A DNA stretch of 64,000 nucleotides from positions 434,001 to 498,000 of the forward strand of contig JACKEC010000018.1 in assembly GCA_020633195.1 (NCBI GenBank), read 5' to 3'. A program made the position numbers and the translations under genes. Within the stretch, counting starts at the first letter, position 1, and the number at the start of each line of letters is the position of its first letter. Origin of the DNA: Sandaracinaceae bacterium (lineage in GTDB: Bacteria > Myxococcota_A > Polyangia > Polyangiales > Sandaracinaceae). Positions 50,341-61,130 of the stretch are shown piece after piece. The notes beneath the pieces were generated by a model that worked only from the letters and a program-made list of their open reading frames with translations, was not told where the DNA came from and did not search any database.

Positions 50341-50469
50341 CGTCGTCTCCTCCGACGGGACCCTTTCGCAGCGGTCGTGCCAACGCGCGCTCGCCCGCGC
50401 CGGCGAGCCCCGCGGGCGATCCAGGTGTGCGGCGCACTGTGACGTGTGTCGCCGCCGGTCCGGGCGCCG

Positions 50470-51600
50470 CTACTCGACGCCGGCGTCAGCGGGCTCGGTC
50501 GGGGCCGGCGCCTCGCCGCCCTCGACGCCCGCGTCCGCGTCGGTCTCGGCGCCCGCGTCCGCGGCCGGCGCGGGAGCCGGCGGCGTGGGCCGCTCGAGCG
50601 CGTCGAGGCCCAGCACGCTGCGCGCGTCGTCCTCGAACGCCTGCGCCACCGAGGCCGGCACCGTCACCCAGTCGCGGGTGGTCTCGGTGCGCACGTAGTA
50701 GCTGAGCGGGACGCGATCGACGCGGCGCATCTCCATGTGGCCGAGCTCGCCGTCCTCGCCCCGGATCGTCAGGCGCATCGACACCTCGGCGGCCGCCGAC
50801 TCGGCGAGCTCGGAGCCCGGCTCCGCGCCCGGGTCGAGGTAGCGCTGCACGCGCATGCGCGGGTAGGCGCCGAGCCAGTTGCCGAAGACCTCGTTGCGCC
50901 GGTCGGGGCTCGCCTGGTCGACCCACTCCGCGTTCGCCTCGTCGAGGCGGTTGCGCTGGAGCAACGTCTTTTGCTGGCCCCAGGCCTCGATCGTCAGCTC
51001 GGTGACCGCCGTCCACTCGAAGGTGTGCAGCCGCCGCTCCATGAGCCGGAACTCCGCCGACTCGATCGCCTGCAGGCGCTCGTTGCCGAGGAGGTGCACG
51101 GGGCCGCCGCTCTCGAGGCGCGCGTAGCGGTCGCCCGAGCCGTAGGCGCGGCCGCCGATCTGGAAGGTGTGGACGGTCCCGCCGCAGGTGAGCGCGAACG
51201 TGCTCGGGGTGGCCTCCTCGCCCTGGAAGCCGAGCTCGGTGAGCTGCTCGTCGCTCAGCTCGCCGAGGGTGCGGCGCGCGGTGAGCGGCGCGATCTGCTC
51301 GAGCCACTCGTTGACGCCGTCGGTCGCGGCGACGAAGCGCTGCGTCTCGTCGTCGGCGTCCTCGCGGTGCCGCACGACGGTGGCGTGGACGACCACCTCG
51401 TCGTCCTCGCGCGTGATCTCGAGGGTGATGTCCTTCTCGGCCGAGCGGAGCTCGGCGCGGGTCACCTCGTCGGGCTCGCAGTCGACGAGCTCGACCTCGT
51501 CGACCTCTCGCGAGGGGCCGTCGTCGGTCCAGACGAGGTAGGCGAGCGTGAGCCCCCCGAGGGCGAGGATCGCGTGCGCCAGGACGCTCTTGCGATTCAT
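50470..51600 (-). CDS. DUF4340-type protein of the Gld-like ABC operon
   Basis: A 376-residue protein with one N-terminal membrane helix (HAILALGGLTLAYLVW). The rest is mostly beta strands, with PLTARRTLGELSDEQLTELG and the GGRAYGSGDRYAR region matching the DUF4340 family that accompanies GldG-like proteins. The ends are acidic and Ala/Pro-rich. The start overlaps the stop of the GldG-like gene (ATGA). It probably works with the ABC complex at the inner membrane, in an unknown capacity. Confidence 0.85.
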   Translation of the reverse strand: MNRKSVLAHAILALGGLTLAYLVWTDDGPSREVDEVELVDCEPDEVTRAELRSAEKDITLEITREDDEVVVHATVVRHREDADDETQRFVAATDGVNEWLEQIAPLTARRTLGELSDEQLTELGFQGEEATPSTFALTCGGTVHTFQIGGRAYGSGDRYARLESGGPVHLLGNERLQAIESAEFRLMERRLHTFEWTAVTELTIEAWGQQKTLLQRNRLDEANAEWVDQASPDRRNEVFGNWLGAYPRMRVQRYLDPGAEPGSELAESAAAEVSMRLTIRGEDGELGHMEMRRVDRVPLSYYVRTETTRDWVTVPASVAQAFEDDARSVLGLDALERPTPPAPAPAADAGAETDADAGVEGGEAPAPTEPADAGVE

Positions 51601-53720
51601 TCCTCTTCCTCCGGCGCGGGCGTCGGCTTCGCGGGCGTCACGACCGAGGGCTCGGGCGACGCGGCCGCCTTGGGCTTGGTCTGCCGGCGGCGCCCCCGGC
51701 GGCTGCGCCGCGCGAGGAGGCTGCCCACGAGGATCAGCGGGAGCGGCATGCCGAAGCTGGTCGCGTAGAACCAGATCTCGTCCTCGTCGCGCGTGTGCTC
51801 GATCCGGACGTCCTCCTCGGTCTGCGTCGGGCCGAGCACGTGCTCCTCGCCGACGAGCCAGTTCACCGCGTCCATGAGGACGAACGCGTTGCCGCGGTTG
51901 GCGATGAGCTGGTCGGTGATGAAGTCCCCGTCCGCGATGACGACCGCGCGGCCCTCCTCGCCGTCGCCGTTGGGCACGGTGATGGCGGCGATCATGTTGA
52001 AGCGGCCCTCGGTCTCGCCCGGGCCCTGGACGTGGTCGCCGTTCTCGTCGAGCCAGAAGCCGCTCTCGGTGCGGAGCGGGAAGGTCACCGAGGCGCCCTC
52101 GAGCTCGGAGCCCTCGCGGCGCTCGATCGCCCCGCCGCGCAGGAAGACGCTGACGACCTGGCTCCGGTAGCGGTTGGCGAGGGTCACCGTCGGGTGCGCG
52201 GTGTACGCGTTCGAGTAGATCGCGGAGCGGTCCGCCTCGCCGGTCCGGCGGCGCATGTGGCGCGTGGTGCTGTTGAGCACGCCGCGCGGGATCGCGAGCC
52301 CGAGGCCCGCGAGCAGCGGGTCGAGGCCGTGGTCCGCGTCGGGGTCGACGAACACGAGGAGCCGCCCGCCGTGCTGTACGTAGCGCAAGAGGCTCTGCGC
52401 CTCCTCGGGGAGGAACGGCTCGCGCGGCCCGACGACGGCGACGGCGCGGGCGCCCTCCGGCACCTCGTTGGCGAGGCCCTCGGCCACGCCGAGGTTGCGG
52501 CTCTGGATGTTGGCGCGCTCGAGCGCGTTGGAGAGCTCGCCGAGGCGCTCGGCGTCGGAGTCGCCCTCGACCGGCGAGGCGCTGTGCTCGCGGTGGCCGA
52601 CGGTGAGGTGGAGGTCGCGCGGGCGCGTCGTGAGCTGCGCGAAGTGCTGCTGGAAGCGCGCGTCGAGCGTGCGGAGGCGGCTCCGGGCGCTCTCGAGGTC
52701 GACCCCGACCTCGAACTGCTCGGCCTGCTGGCCCTCGCCCTCGCCGCGCAGGATCACCACGAAGCCGTTGCGCGGGACGCGGTGCTGCTGGGCGACCTCG
52801 AAGCTCAGCGCGTGGTCGCGCACGACCACCGTGAGGTTGTCGGACGCGGCGTCGAGCTCCTCGAAGTAGGGGCGGAGCCGGTCGAGCACCTCGTTGACCG
52901 GCGGATAGAACAGCATCACCTCGATGGGCTCGTCGACGCGCTCGACCATCCGCACGGTCTGCTCGCTCGGCCGCGTGGTCTTGAAGTACGAGAGGTCGCG
53001 GGTGACGTCGCGCTCGGTCGCCACGTAGTTGATCGAGGCGACGAACACGAGCGAGAGCGCGAGCGCGAGGCCGTTGCCCGCCGCGGCGCCGACGCGGCGC
53101 AGCTCGATCGCCTCCTCGACCGGCATCAGCCGGTAAGCGAGCTCCATGAAGAGCAGCGCGCAGAGGCTCACCGCGAGCACCGTCGGGAAGAGGACCGCGA
53201 GCACCCCGCTCATGCGCTCGGCGGCGCTGCCCTCGAAGCCCATCATCGCGACGCCGGCGTCGGTGCCGAGCGCGTAGAGCCCGAGCGCCGCGAGGACCCC
53301 GACGGTCGCCGTCATCAGCGCCGTCTCGACCTTGCGCTGGTTCCCCTTGGCCTGGCTCAGCGCGTACGCGCGCCAACCGACCGCGGCGGCGAGGCACGTC
53401 GCGGGCAGCGCGCGCCACGCCCAGATCATGTCGCTCTCGGAGCCGACGACGCGCTCCGAGACGAACAGGAGGGCGAGCCCGAACGGGAGCAGCAGGCCGA
53501 CCCAGAACGAGCGCCGGATCTCGATCTTCGGCCGCTCCTTGCCGCGCTCCGTGGGCTCGTCGTCGTCGTCGCCGTCGAACGCCTCGAAGCCGCCGAGCGC
53601 GATCACGAGCACGAGCGAGAGCGCCACGAAGCCGAGGAGCCCGAAGAGGAACCAGACGACGCCCGACAGGATCGGGTAGGTGACGCCGAGCGCGAGCCGG
53701 CGCTTGTTGCGCGTGCTCAT
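51597..53720 (-). CDS. GldG-like ABC transporter accessory/membrane protein
   Basis: A 707-residue protein with about eight predicted membrane helices in the first ~260 residues. A periplasmic GldG-type domain (about 260-640) follows, with TRDLSYFKTTRPSEQTVRMV, EVMLFYPPVNEVLDRL and GRLLVFVDPDADHGLDPLL, the hallmarks of the GldG/ABC_transp_aux family. One more helix lies at about 660-680, and then an Arg-rich cytosolic tail. The ATG at 53720 makes a 4-nt overlap with the permease stop (ATGA); an ATG six bases upstream is possible. In Bacteroidota GldG works with GldF and GldA in gliding. In Myxococcota the role is not proven. Confidence 0.87.
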   Translation of the reverse strand: MSTRNKRRLALGVTYPILSGVVWFLFGLLGFVALSLVLVIALGGFEAFDGDDDDEPTERGKERPKIEIRRSFWVGLLLPFGLALLFVSERVVGSESDMIWAWRALPATCLAAAVGWRAYALSQAKGNQRKVETALMTATVGVLAALGLYALGTDAGVAMMGFEGSAAERMSGVLAVLFPTVLAVSLCALLFMELAYRLMPVEEAIELRRVGAAAGNGLALALSLVFVASINYVATERDVTRDLSYFKTTRPSEQTVRMVERVDEPIEVMLFYPPVNEVLDRLRPYFEELDAASDNLTVVVRDHALSFEVAQQHRVPRNGFVVILRGEGEGQQAEQFEVGVDLESARSRLRTLDARFQQHFAQLTTRPRDLHLTVGHREHSASPVEGDSDAERLGELSNALERANIQSRNLGVAEGLANEVPEGARAVAVVGPREPFLPEEAQSLLRYVQHGGRLLVFVDPDADHGLDPLLAGLGLAIPRGVLNSTTRHMRRRTGEADRSAIYSNAYTAHPTVTLANRYRSQVVSVFLRGGAIERREGSELEGASVTFPLRTESGFWLDENGDHVQGPGETEGRFNMIAAITVPNGDGEEGRAVVIADGDFITDQLIANRGNAFVLMDAVNWLVGEEHVLGPTQTEEDVRIEHTRDEDEIWFYATSFGMPLPLILVGSLLARRSRRGRRRQTKPKAAASPEPSVVTPAKPTPAPEEEE

Positions 53721-54438
53721 CGCCATCGCTGGCTCTCCAGGACCTTGGTGGCCGCGAGCAGCGACAGGTAGATGACGCTCCCGTAGAACACGACGTCGCT
53801 CAGCGAGAGCAGGCCGCGCTGGAACTGGGAGTAGTGCTTCGTGTGCATCGCGACGAAGCCGAGGAGCTCCGTCATCGGCGGCTGCGAGATCTGCCCGAGC
53901 GGCCAGCACAGCTCGAGCAGGCCCACGAACAGGGCGCTCAGGATGACCGCGAAGAACGGGTTCTTGGTCAGCGCGGACGCGAAGGTGCCGACCGCGAGCG
54001 TCGCCGCGCCGAGCAGCAGCATCCCGAGGTAGCCCGCGGCGATGTGACCCACCGAGACGCGCCCGTTCACGAAGATGAGCGCGGGCAGGTACACCGACGA
54101 GAGCGTGACGAGGCTCAGGAACGAGAGCGCCGACAGGTACTTGCCGAGCACGATCTCGCTCTCGCGGATCGGCGACGTGAACAGCAGCACGTCGGTGCCC
54201 GTCCAGCGCTCCTCGGCGAGGAGGCGCATCGAGAACAGGATGCCGCCGAGCATCGTCACGATGCCGCCCCAGTAGAGGAAGATGCGCAGGACGTCGGCGC
54301 TGAGCTGCGCCTCGTCGGAGATCGCGAACGCGTTGAAGAGCAGGCCGTGCAGCAAGAGGATCGCGGCGCCGATGAAGTAGCCGCTGGGCCGCTTGAGGTA
54401 GCTGCCGAGCTCGCGCCGGATGATGAGGCCGATGTTCC

Positions 54439-54442
<4 letters not shown>
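53717..54442 (-). CDS. ABC transporter permease, GldF-like
   Basis: A 241-residue integral membrane protein with six predicted helices (for example FIGAAILLLHGLLFNAF and GYLGMLLLGAATLAVGTFASAL). The sequence RRELGSYLKRPSGYFI at the N-terminus and LLAEERWTGTDVLLFTSPI are typical of the GldF/NosY ABC-2 permease family. The GTG start overlaps the ATPase stop codon (GTGA), as expected for an exporter whose subunits are made together. Confidence 0.9.
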
Positions 54443-55428
<986 letters not shown>

Positions 55429-55460
55429 GGCTCGACCGACCGCAGTGCATAGACATCAGG

Positions 55461-55466
55461 TACCCT
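55461..55466 (+). promoter_or_regulatory. Candidate -10 box (TACCCT) for the outer-membrane-type protein
   Basis: TACCCT ends 12 nt before the ATG at 55479. On the other strand, TATGCA about 20 nt upstream of the ABC operon start may serve that operon. Confidence 0.35.
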
Positions 55467-55478
55467 CGCGTCAACCAC

Positions 55479-56279
55479 ATGAAGCGCCTCGCCTGGGTCT
55501 GCCTCACCTGGCTCGTCGCCATGCCGGCGCACGCCTACCTGATCGATCTGAACGACGCGCGGACCGTCGCGCCGGGGACCATGGAGCTCGAGCTCCAACC
55601 GCTCGGCTACGGGCAGAGCCTGCTCGGCGAGGAGGAGCACTACCTCATCGCGCCGTCGCAGCAGTACTACATCGGCCTCGCGCAGGACTGGGACGTCCTC
55701 TACACGTGCCGCGGCTACGTCTCGCTCGACGACGTCCCCGACCAGAGCCCGTACGTCCTCGCGGAGCAGTTCGTGGCGCTGCGGCGCGTGCTCGTGAACG
55801 GGAGCTACAACGACGAGGAGCTCTCGGGGCCGTCGCTGGCGCTCCAGATGGGCGCCTACATCCCGGGCGTCGAGGCCGAGACGGGCTTCGGCGCGTCCCT
55901 CGCCGTGCTCTTCGCGTGGCGCGGCGAGGTCGGCACGATCCACGGCAACGTGTGGTTCAACTACACGCAGGACGAGACCTTCGACGTGTTCACCAGCGTC
56001 GCCATGGAGGGCCCGCCCGCGTGGCCGGTCCGGCCGACGATCGAGGTCTACGTCGACGTGAACGACGGCGAGCCCTACGTGAGCGGCCTCCTCGGCGCCA
56101 TCGGCGACGTCTCGGACGAGTTCGCCCTGCAAGCCGGCGTGCGCGTGGGCGGCACGGTCGACGGGGAGGAGGAGTACGCGGACATCGAGATCCGGCTCTC
56201 GAGCTGGATCTACTGGGAGGTGATCCCGCAGGACGAAGGCGAAGAGGAGGAGGAAGAGGAAGAGGAGGACGAGGGGTGA
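55479..56279 (+). CDS. Outer-membrane beta-barrel-type protein with poly-Glu tail
   Basis: A 266-residue protein with a signal peptide (MKRLAWVCLTWLVAMPAHA). The mature part begins YLIDLNDARTVAPGTMELEL and has alternating strands with aromatic ends (GYVSLDDV, SYNDEEL). This resembles the outer-membrane-barrel families used for lipid or organic-solute binding in Proteobacteria. The C-terminus is 15 residues almost entirely Glu/Asp. It could be a non-channel barrel or surface protein; the family is not recognised with certainty. Confidence 0.72.
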   Translation: MKRLAWVCLTWLVAMPAHAYLIDLNDARTVAPGTMELELQPLGYGQSLLGEEEHYLIAPSQQYYIGLAQDWDVLYTCRGYVSLDDVPDQSPYVLAEQFVALRRVLVNGSYNDEELSGPSLALQMGAYIPGVEAETGFGASLAVLFAWRGEVGTIHGNVWFNYTQDETFDVFTSVAMEGPPAWPVRPTIEVYVDVNDGEPYVSGLLGAIGDVSDEFALQAGVRVGGTVDGEEEYADIEIRLSSWIYWEVIPQDEGEEEEEEEEEDEG

Positions 56280-56296
56280 CGCGCCGGGCGGGCTGG

Positions 56297-56302
56297 TAGA
56301 GT
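56297..56302 (+). promoter_or_regulatory. Candidate -10 box (TAGAGT) for pruA
   Basis: TAGAGT ends 6 nt before the ATG at 56309, just downstream of the stop codon of the outer-membrane-type protein. Predicts a leaderless mRNA. Confidence 0.4.
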
Positions 56303-56308
56303 CCGCCC

Positions 56309-57919
56309 ATGGCCAAGGTCCCCACCCCCGTCAACGAGCCGGTCCTCGCCTACGCGCCCGGCTCGCCCGAACGCGCCGCGCTGAAGGCGGCCCTCGAGGC
56401 GGCCGCCGGCGAGCGGCCCGAGATCCCGATCGTCATCGGCGGCGACGCGATCGAGAGCGGCCGCACCGTCGACGTCGTGATGCCGCACGCGCACGGGCAC
56501 GTGCTCGCGACCGCGCACGAGGCGAGCGGCGAGCACGTGACGCGCGCCATCGAGGTCGCGATGGAGGCCCGGCGCAGCTGGTCCCGCACGCCGTTCGAGG
56601 ACCGAGCGGCCATCTTCCTGCGCGCCGCCGAGCTCCTGACCACGACCTGGCGGCAGCGCATCAACGCGGCGTGCATGCTCGGACAGAGCAAGACGTGTTT
56701 CCAGTCCGAGATCGACGCGGTGTGCGAGCTCGCCGACTTCTGGCGCTTCAACGTGGCGTTCGCGGAGCGGATCTACGCGGAGCAGCCCATCAGCCCGCGC
56801 GGCCAGTGGAACCGCGTCGACCACCGGCCGCTCGAGGGCTTCGTGCTCGCGGTCACGCCGTTCAACTTCCTGTCGATCGCCGCCAACCTCCCGACCGCGC
56901 CGATCCTCATGGGGAACGTCGCGCTGTGGAAGCCGTCGTCGACGTCGCTGCTCGGCTGCTGGGAGATGATGCGGCTCCTGAAGGAGGCCGGCCTCCCCGA
57001 CGGCGTGCTGAGCCTGCTGCCGGGCGCGGGCCCCGAGCAGGGCGCCGCCGCGCTCGCGAGCGAGCACCTCGCGGGGGTCCACTTCACGGGCAGCACGGGC
57101 ACGTTCAAGGCGCTGTGGCGCGGGATCAGCGACGGCCTCGACCGCTACCGCACCTTCCCGCGGCTCGTCGGCGAGACGGGCGGCAAGGACTTCATCGTCG
57201 CGCACGAGAGCGCCGACCCGCAGGCGCTCGTCACCGCGATCACGCGCGGCGCGTTCGAGTACCAGGGGCAGAAGTGCTCCGCGGCGAGCCGGATCTACGT
57301 GCCGCAGGCGATGTGGGCGCGCGTCCGGGACGGCGTGGCGGCCGACCTCGAGACCATCCGCTTCGGCGACGTGCGCGACTTCACGTGCTTCGGCGGCGCG
57401 GTCATCGACGAGCGCGCGTACGAGCGCATCGCCGGCTACGTGAAGCTCGGCCGGGACACCGCGAAGGTCGTGGCCGGCGGCGCGTGCGACGACGCGGAGG
57501 GCTACTTCGTGCACCCGACCGTGATCGAGGTCGACGACCCGAAGCACCGCCTCATGCAGGAGGAGATCTTCGGCCCGGTCGCGACGGTCTACCCGTACTC
57601 GCAGCCCTTCGCCGACGTGCTCGCGCTCGCGGACGCGACGTCGCCCTACGCGCTCACCGGCGCCATCTTCGCGAACGACCGCGAGGCGGTCCGCGAGGCG
57701 GAAGACGCCTTGCGGGACGCGGCGGGGAACTTCTACGTGAACGACAAGCCGACCGGCGCGGTCGTGGGCCAGCAGCCGTTCGGCGGCGCGCGGCAGAGCG
57801 GCACCAACGACAAGGCGGGCATGCACCTGAACCTCCTGCGCTGGGTGAGCCCGCGCTCGATCAAGGAGAACCTCGCGCCCCCGCACGACTACCGGTACTC
57901 GTTCCTCGACGAGGCCTGA
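56309..57919 (+). CDS. pruA: L-glutamate gamma-semialdehyde dehydrogenase
   Basis: A 536-residue aldehyde dehydrogenase of typical stand-alone P5CDH length. It oxidises L-glutamate gamma-semialdehyde (from P5C) to glutamate with NAD+, the second step of proline catabolism. Features include the catalytic Cys at C323 in GQKCSAASR, the general base E289 in LVGETGGKD, the Asn motif TPFNFLSIAANLP, and a KPSSTS cofactor loop. Its sequence fits the eukaryote-like form of the enzyme. No proline dehydrogenase gene is in the window. tmcA follows 9 nt downstream. Confidence 0.93.
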   Translation: MAKVPTPVNEPVLAYAPGSPERAALKAALEAAAGERPEIPIVIGGDAIESGRTVDVVMPHAHGHVLATAHEASGEHVTRAIEVAMEARRSWSRTPFEDRAAIFLRAAELLTTTWRQRINAACMLGQSKTCFQSEIDAVCELADFWRFNVAFAERIYAEQPISPRGQWNRVDHRPLEGFVLAVTPFNFLSIAANLPTAPILMGNVALWKPSSTSLLGCWEMMRLLKEAGLPDGVLSLLPGAGPEQGAAALASEHLAGVHFTGSTGTFKALWRGISDGLDRYRTFPRLVGETGGKDFIVAHESADPQALVTAITRGAFEYQGQKCSAASRIYVPQAMWARVRDGVAADLETIRFGDVRDFTCFGGAVIDERAYERIAGYVKLGRDTAKVVAGGACDDAEGYFVHPTVIEVDDPKHRLMQEEIFGPVATVYPYSQPFADVLALADATSPYALTGAIFANDREAVREAEDALRDAAGNFYVNDKPTGAVVGQQPFGGARQSGTNDKAGMHLNLLRWVSPRSIKENLAPPHDYRYSFLDEA

Positions 57920-57928
57920 CCGTCGCTC

Positions 57929-59932
57929 GTGCCCGCGCCTCGCCATCGCCGCCTGATCGTCCTCCGCGGCGGCGCCGCCGAGACGCGCGACGCGGCGCTC
58001 GCGCGCCTCGCGGGGCTGGCCGCCGACGACGTCCTCTGGGTCGCGGACGAGCCGGCTCCGGGGGTCACCCACGTCCGCCCCGCCGACGTGCGTCGCCTCC
58101 TCGGCGGCTCGTTCGTCGCGGTCGTGCTCGACCTGCACGCCGGCCTCGACGCGGACCGGCTCGGGCAGTGCCACGGCTTCGTGTGGGGTGGGGGCGCGCT
58201 CGTCCTGCGCATGCCGCCGCCCGACGCCGCGGCGCCTCGGGACCCATCGCTCGCGGTGGCTCCGTACGACGTCGAGGCCGTCGGCCACCGGCTGTGGGAC
58301 CGGCTCGAGGCGCGCGTCGCGAGCGCACCGGACGACGGCGCGCCGCTCACCCGCCCCGAGGCGGTGTCGGGCACCGCCGAGCAGGCCCTCGTCGTCGAGC
58401 GCCTCGCCGCGCGCCTCGCCGCGCCCGAGCCGTCCTGCGCGGTGCTGCTGTCGGACCGCGGGCGCGGCAAGTCGAGCGCGATGGGGCTCGCCGTCGCGGC
58501 GGCGCGCGCCCTCGACCCCGGCCTGCGGGTGGCGGTGACGGCGGGCTCCGAGGCCTCGGCGAACGAGGTGCTGCGCTTCGCGCCCGACGACGTGCGGTTC
58601 CTCCCGGTCGAGGCGCTGTGCACCCCCGAGGAGCCGCTCGACGCCATCCTCGTCGACGAGGCGGCGCAGCTCCCCGTCCCCACCCTGCAACGACTCGTGC
58701 GATCCCACCCCCGCGCGCGCCTCGCGTTCGCGAGCACGGTGCGCGGCTACGAGGGGACGGGCCGTGGCTTCGTGCTGCGCTTCCTCGCGTGGCTCGGCCG
58801 CGAGCCGCGGCCCGTCGAGCGGCTGCAGCTCGAGGCGCCGATCCGCTGGGACGCGGGCGACCCGCTCGAGCGCTTCGTGTTCGACGCGCTGCTGCTCGAC
58901 GCGGCGCCCGATCCGGCGCCAGGCGGCGGCGCGCGGACGGCGGCCTCGCTCGACAGGGACGCCCTCGCGGCCGACGAGGGCCTGCTGCGCGCGATCTTCG
59001 GGCTGCTCGTGCACGCGCACTACCGGACCACCCCGTCGGACCTCGCGCGCCTCCTCGACGCGCCCAACCTGCGCGTCCACGCCCTGCGCGACGCGGGCGC
59101 GGTGGTGGGCGCGACGCTCCTCGCGCTCGAGGGGAGCCTCGACGCGCAGACCATCGCGGACGTCCACCAGGGGCGCGTGCGGATCCGCGGGCACGCGCTG
59201 CCGGACACGCTGATCTCGCACTGCGGCCGGCCCGACGCGGGCGCCCTGCGCTGGGTCCGCTCGGTGCGCATCGCCACGCACCCCGAGCGGCGCCGCGAGG
59301 GCCTCGCCACCGAGCTCGTCGATCACGTCCATGCGAGCCACGCGCCGGACGGGTTCGGGACGCTCTTCGGCGCCACCGCCGACCTGCTGCGCTTCCGGCG
59401 CAGCGTGGGCTACGCGCTGGTCCGCGTCGGCGCCTCGCGCGGGGCGCGCACCGGCGAGCCCGCGGCGGTGATGCTGCGCCCCGTCAGCGCGCTCGCGCGG
59501 GCGCTCGTCGACGAGCTCCGCGGCGCGCTCGCCCGGGACCTGCCCCTGCAGCTCGAGCTGATGCACGACGAGCTGCCCCTCGACGCCGAGCTCCGCGACG
59601 CGCTGTTCGACGACCTGCCCGCGCCAACCCCGCTGACCGTCGCGGCGCAGCGGGAGGCGGTGACCGCCTACGCGTTCGGCCCCCGCCCGTTCGAGGCGAG
59701 CGCGTACGCGATCACCGCGTGGGTCGACGACCACGCGGCCCGGCTCGGCGAGCTCGACGCGACGGGGCGGGCCCTCGTCGAGGCGCGCATCCGGGACCGC
59801 CGGCCGTGGCGCGAGGCGACGGCGCGCGCGGGCCTGCCGAGCGTCCCCGCGGCGATGCGCGCGCTGCGCCGCGCGGTGCAGGCGCTCGCCGCGCGGGTCG
59901 ACCCGGGCTCGTGGCCGCGGGTAGGCTCCTAG
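57929..59932 (+). CDS. tmcA: tRNA(Met) cytidine acetyltransferase TmcA
   Basis: A 667-residue enzyme that makes N4-acetylcytidine at the wobble position of elongator tRNA-Met using acetyl-CoA and ATP. The domains appear in order: N-terminal DUF1726-type domain (about 20-130), an ATPase/helicase module with P-loop SDRGRGKSSAMG (from 175) and D243-E244 in ILVDEAAQL, and a GNAT acetyltransferase module with RIATHPERRREGLATELV (from 447) holding the acetyl-CoA loop. The C-terminal ~150 residues match the RNA-binding end of the family. The gene starts at GTG 57929. The pairing with pruA seems accidental. Confidence 0.92.
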   Translation: MPAPRHRRLIVLRGGAAETRDAALARLAGLAADDVLWVADEPAPGVTHVRPADVRRLLGGSFVAVVLDLHAGLDADRLGQCHGFVWGGGALVLRMPPPDAAAPRDPSLAVAPYDVEAVGHRLWDRLEARVASAPDDGAPLTRPEAVSGTAEQALVVERLAARLAAPEPSCAVLLSDRGRGKSSAMGLAVAAARALDPGLRVAVTAGSEASANEVLRFAPDDVRFLPVEALCTPEEPLDAILVDEAAQLPVPTLQRLVRSHPRARLAFASTVRGYEGTGRGFVLRFLAWLGREPRPVERLQLEAPIRWDAGDPLERFVFDALLLDAAPDPAPGGGARTAASLDRDALAADEGLLRAIFGLLVHAHYRTTPSDLARLLDAPNLRVHALRDAGAVVGATLLALEGSLDAQTIADVHQGRVRIRGHALPDTLISHCGRPDAGALRWVRSVRIATHPERRREGLATELVDHVHASHAPDGFGTLFGATADLLRFRRSVGYALVRVGASRGARTGEPAAVMLRPVSALARALVDELRGALARDLPLQLELMHDELPLDAELRDALFDDLPAPTPLTVAAQREAVTAYAFGPRPFEASAYAITAWVDDHAARLGELDATGRALVEARIRDRRPWREATARAGLPSVPAAMRALRRAVQALAARVDPGSWPRVGS

Positions 59933-59938
59933 CGCCCG

Positions 59939-60283
59939 ATGCAACCCACGTGTACCCGCTGCGAGCATCCCCTCCGACCGCAGGCTCGCTACTGCGCCCG
60001 CTGCGGCACCGCCGCGACCGGCGCGAGGGTCTGCGTGGACTGCGGCCGCTCCAACGAGGCCGACGACAACTTCTGTTTCCATTGTGGCAGCGCCCTGGCC
60101 GGAGGATCGGCCCCCGCGACGGCCGCGCCCGCGGCGCCCGCGCGGTGGCTCGTCGCCGGGATCCTCTTCGGGTCGCTGCTCTCGGGCGGCGGCGCCCTCG
60201 GGTGGTGGCTGTTCGACCACTTCTCGGACCCGCCGGCGGCCGTCGAGCCGGTGACGCCCGTCGCGCCCGCTCCCGTCCGCTGA
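59939..60283 (+). CDS. Double zinc-ribbon membrane protein
   Basis: A 114-residue protein with two zinc ribbons of the CxxC...CxxC type (CTRCEHPLRPQARYCARCG and CVDCGRSNEADDNFCFHCG). A single membrane helix (ARWLVAGILFGSLLSGGGAL, about 73-97) and a short Pro/Val-rich tail follow. Such proteins are common, and their role is generally unclear. The zinc ribbons would face the cytosol. It is 6 nt after the tmcA stop codon. Confidence 0.82.
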   Translation: MQPTCTRCEHPLRPQARYCARCGTAATGARVCVDCGRSNEADDNFCFHCGSALAGGSAPATAAPAAPARWLVAGILFGSLLSGGGALGWWLFDHFSDPPAAVEPVTPVAPAPVR

Positions 60284-60419
60284 CGGGTCCCGGCCGCGTG
60301 TGGGCGTGTCGACACGAGCGCGGGCGGGCGCACACGCGCCGCCCGCGAATCCCCACGATTTCCCGTATTCCCGACCCGTGGCACGCGGGCTGCGGTGTGG
60401 CGGGGGACAGGAGGTCCCC

Positions 60420-61130
60420 ATGTCTCGCTCGCTCGTCTTCGCCCTCGCGCTCGGTCTCTTCGCCCCCCTCGCCCACGCCCAGGACGGCGACGGGCGGCTC
60501 GCCACGCTCGACCCGGAGCTCACCGCCGGGGACGAGACGTTCGCCGAGGACGCCGGCGACGAGGACCAGGACTACGAGGACGAAGAGGCCTACGACGACG
60601 AGGACTACGGCGACGAGGACGTCGAGTACTGCGGCGGCGGCGACATGTCGGTCGTCGACGAGGTCTGGGACGAGATGGAGTACGGCGACGCGGGCCGCGC
60701 CTACGAGAACCTGGTCGCGGCGCTCCGGGGCGGCGAGGTGGAGGACTGGGAGCGCGGCCGCGCGCTGTCGATCCTCGCCGAGCTGCAGCTCCGCCGCGGC
60801 GAGCCGGGCCGGGCCCTCGTGAACTTCGAGCGCGCCGAGCGCATCGACCCCGGCATCACCGAGGCGAGCCGCGTGGCGATCGCGACCGCGCTCTACCTCC
60901 GGGGCGAGCGCGTGCAGGCCCAGCGCGAGGCGCAGGTCGCGCACGACGAGCTGTGCAGCGACGAGTACGCGGTGGCCGGCTGCTACACCGCCAACCTGAT
61001 CCTCGCGCGCATCGCGCCCGCCGCCGACGCGCGGGTCGCCGCCTCCGACGCCGCCGCGAGCCTCCGCGGCGACTACCCGGACCTCGAGAGCGCGTTCGAC
61101 GCCGCCGACGCGCAGGTCCGCGGCTCGTGA
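60420..61130 (+). CDS. Secreted TPR-like protein with acidic N-terminus
   Basis: A 236-residue protein whose ATG follows a strong Shine-Dalgarno sequence (AGGAGGT, 5-nt spacing). The signal peptide (MSRSLVFALALGLFAPLAHA) is followed by an acidic region rich in Asp/Glu/Tyr (about 45-75). A TPR-like helical section then contains EMEYGDAGRAYENLVAAL and RRGEPGRALVNFERAERIDP, with two cysteines near the end. The stop codon overlaps the next gene (GTGA), so it is coupled to the cytochrome. A scaffold or assembly role is likely but unproven. Confidence 0.8.
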   Translation: MSRSLVFALALGLFAPLAHAQDGDGRLATLDPELTAGDETFAEDAGDEDQDYEDEEAYDDEDYGDEDVEYCGGGDMSVVDEVWDEMEYGDAGRAYENLVAALRGGEVEDWERGRALSILAELQLRRGEPGRALVNFERAERIDPGITEASRVAIATALYLRGERVQAQREAQVAHDELCSDEYAVAGCYTANLILARIAPAADARVAASDAAASLRGDYPDLESAFDAADAQVRGS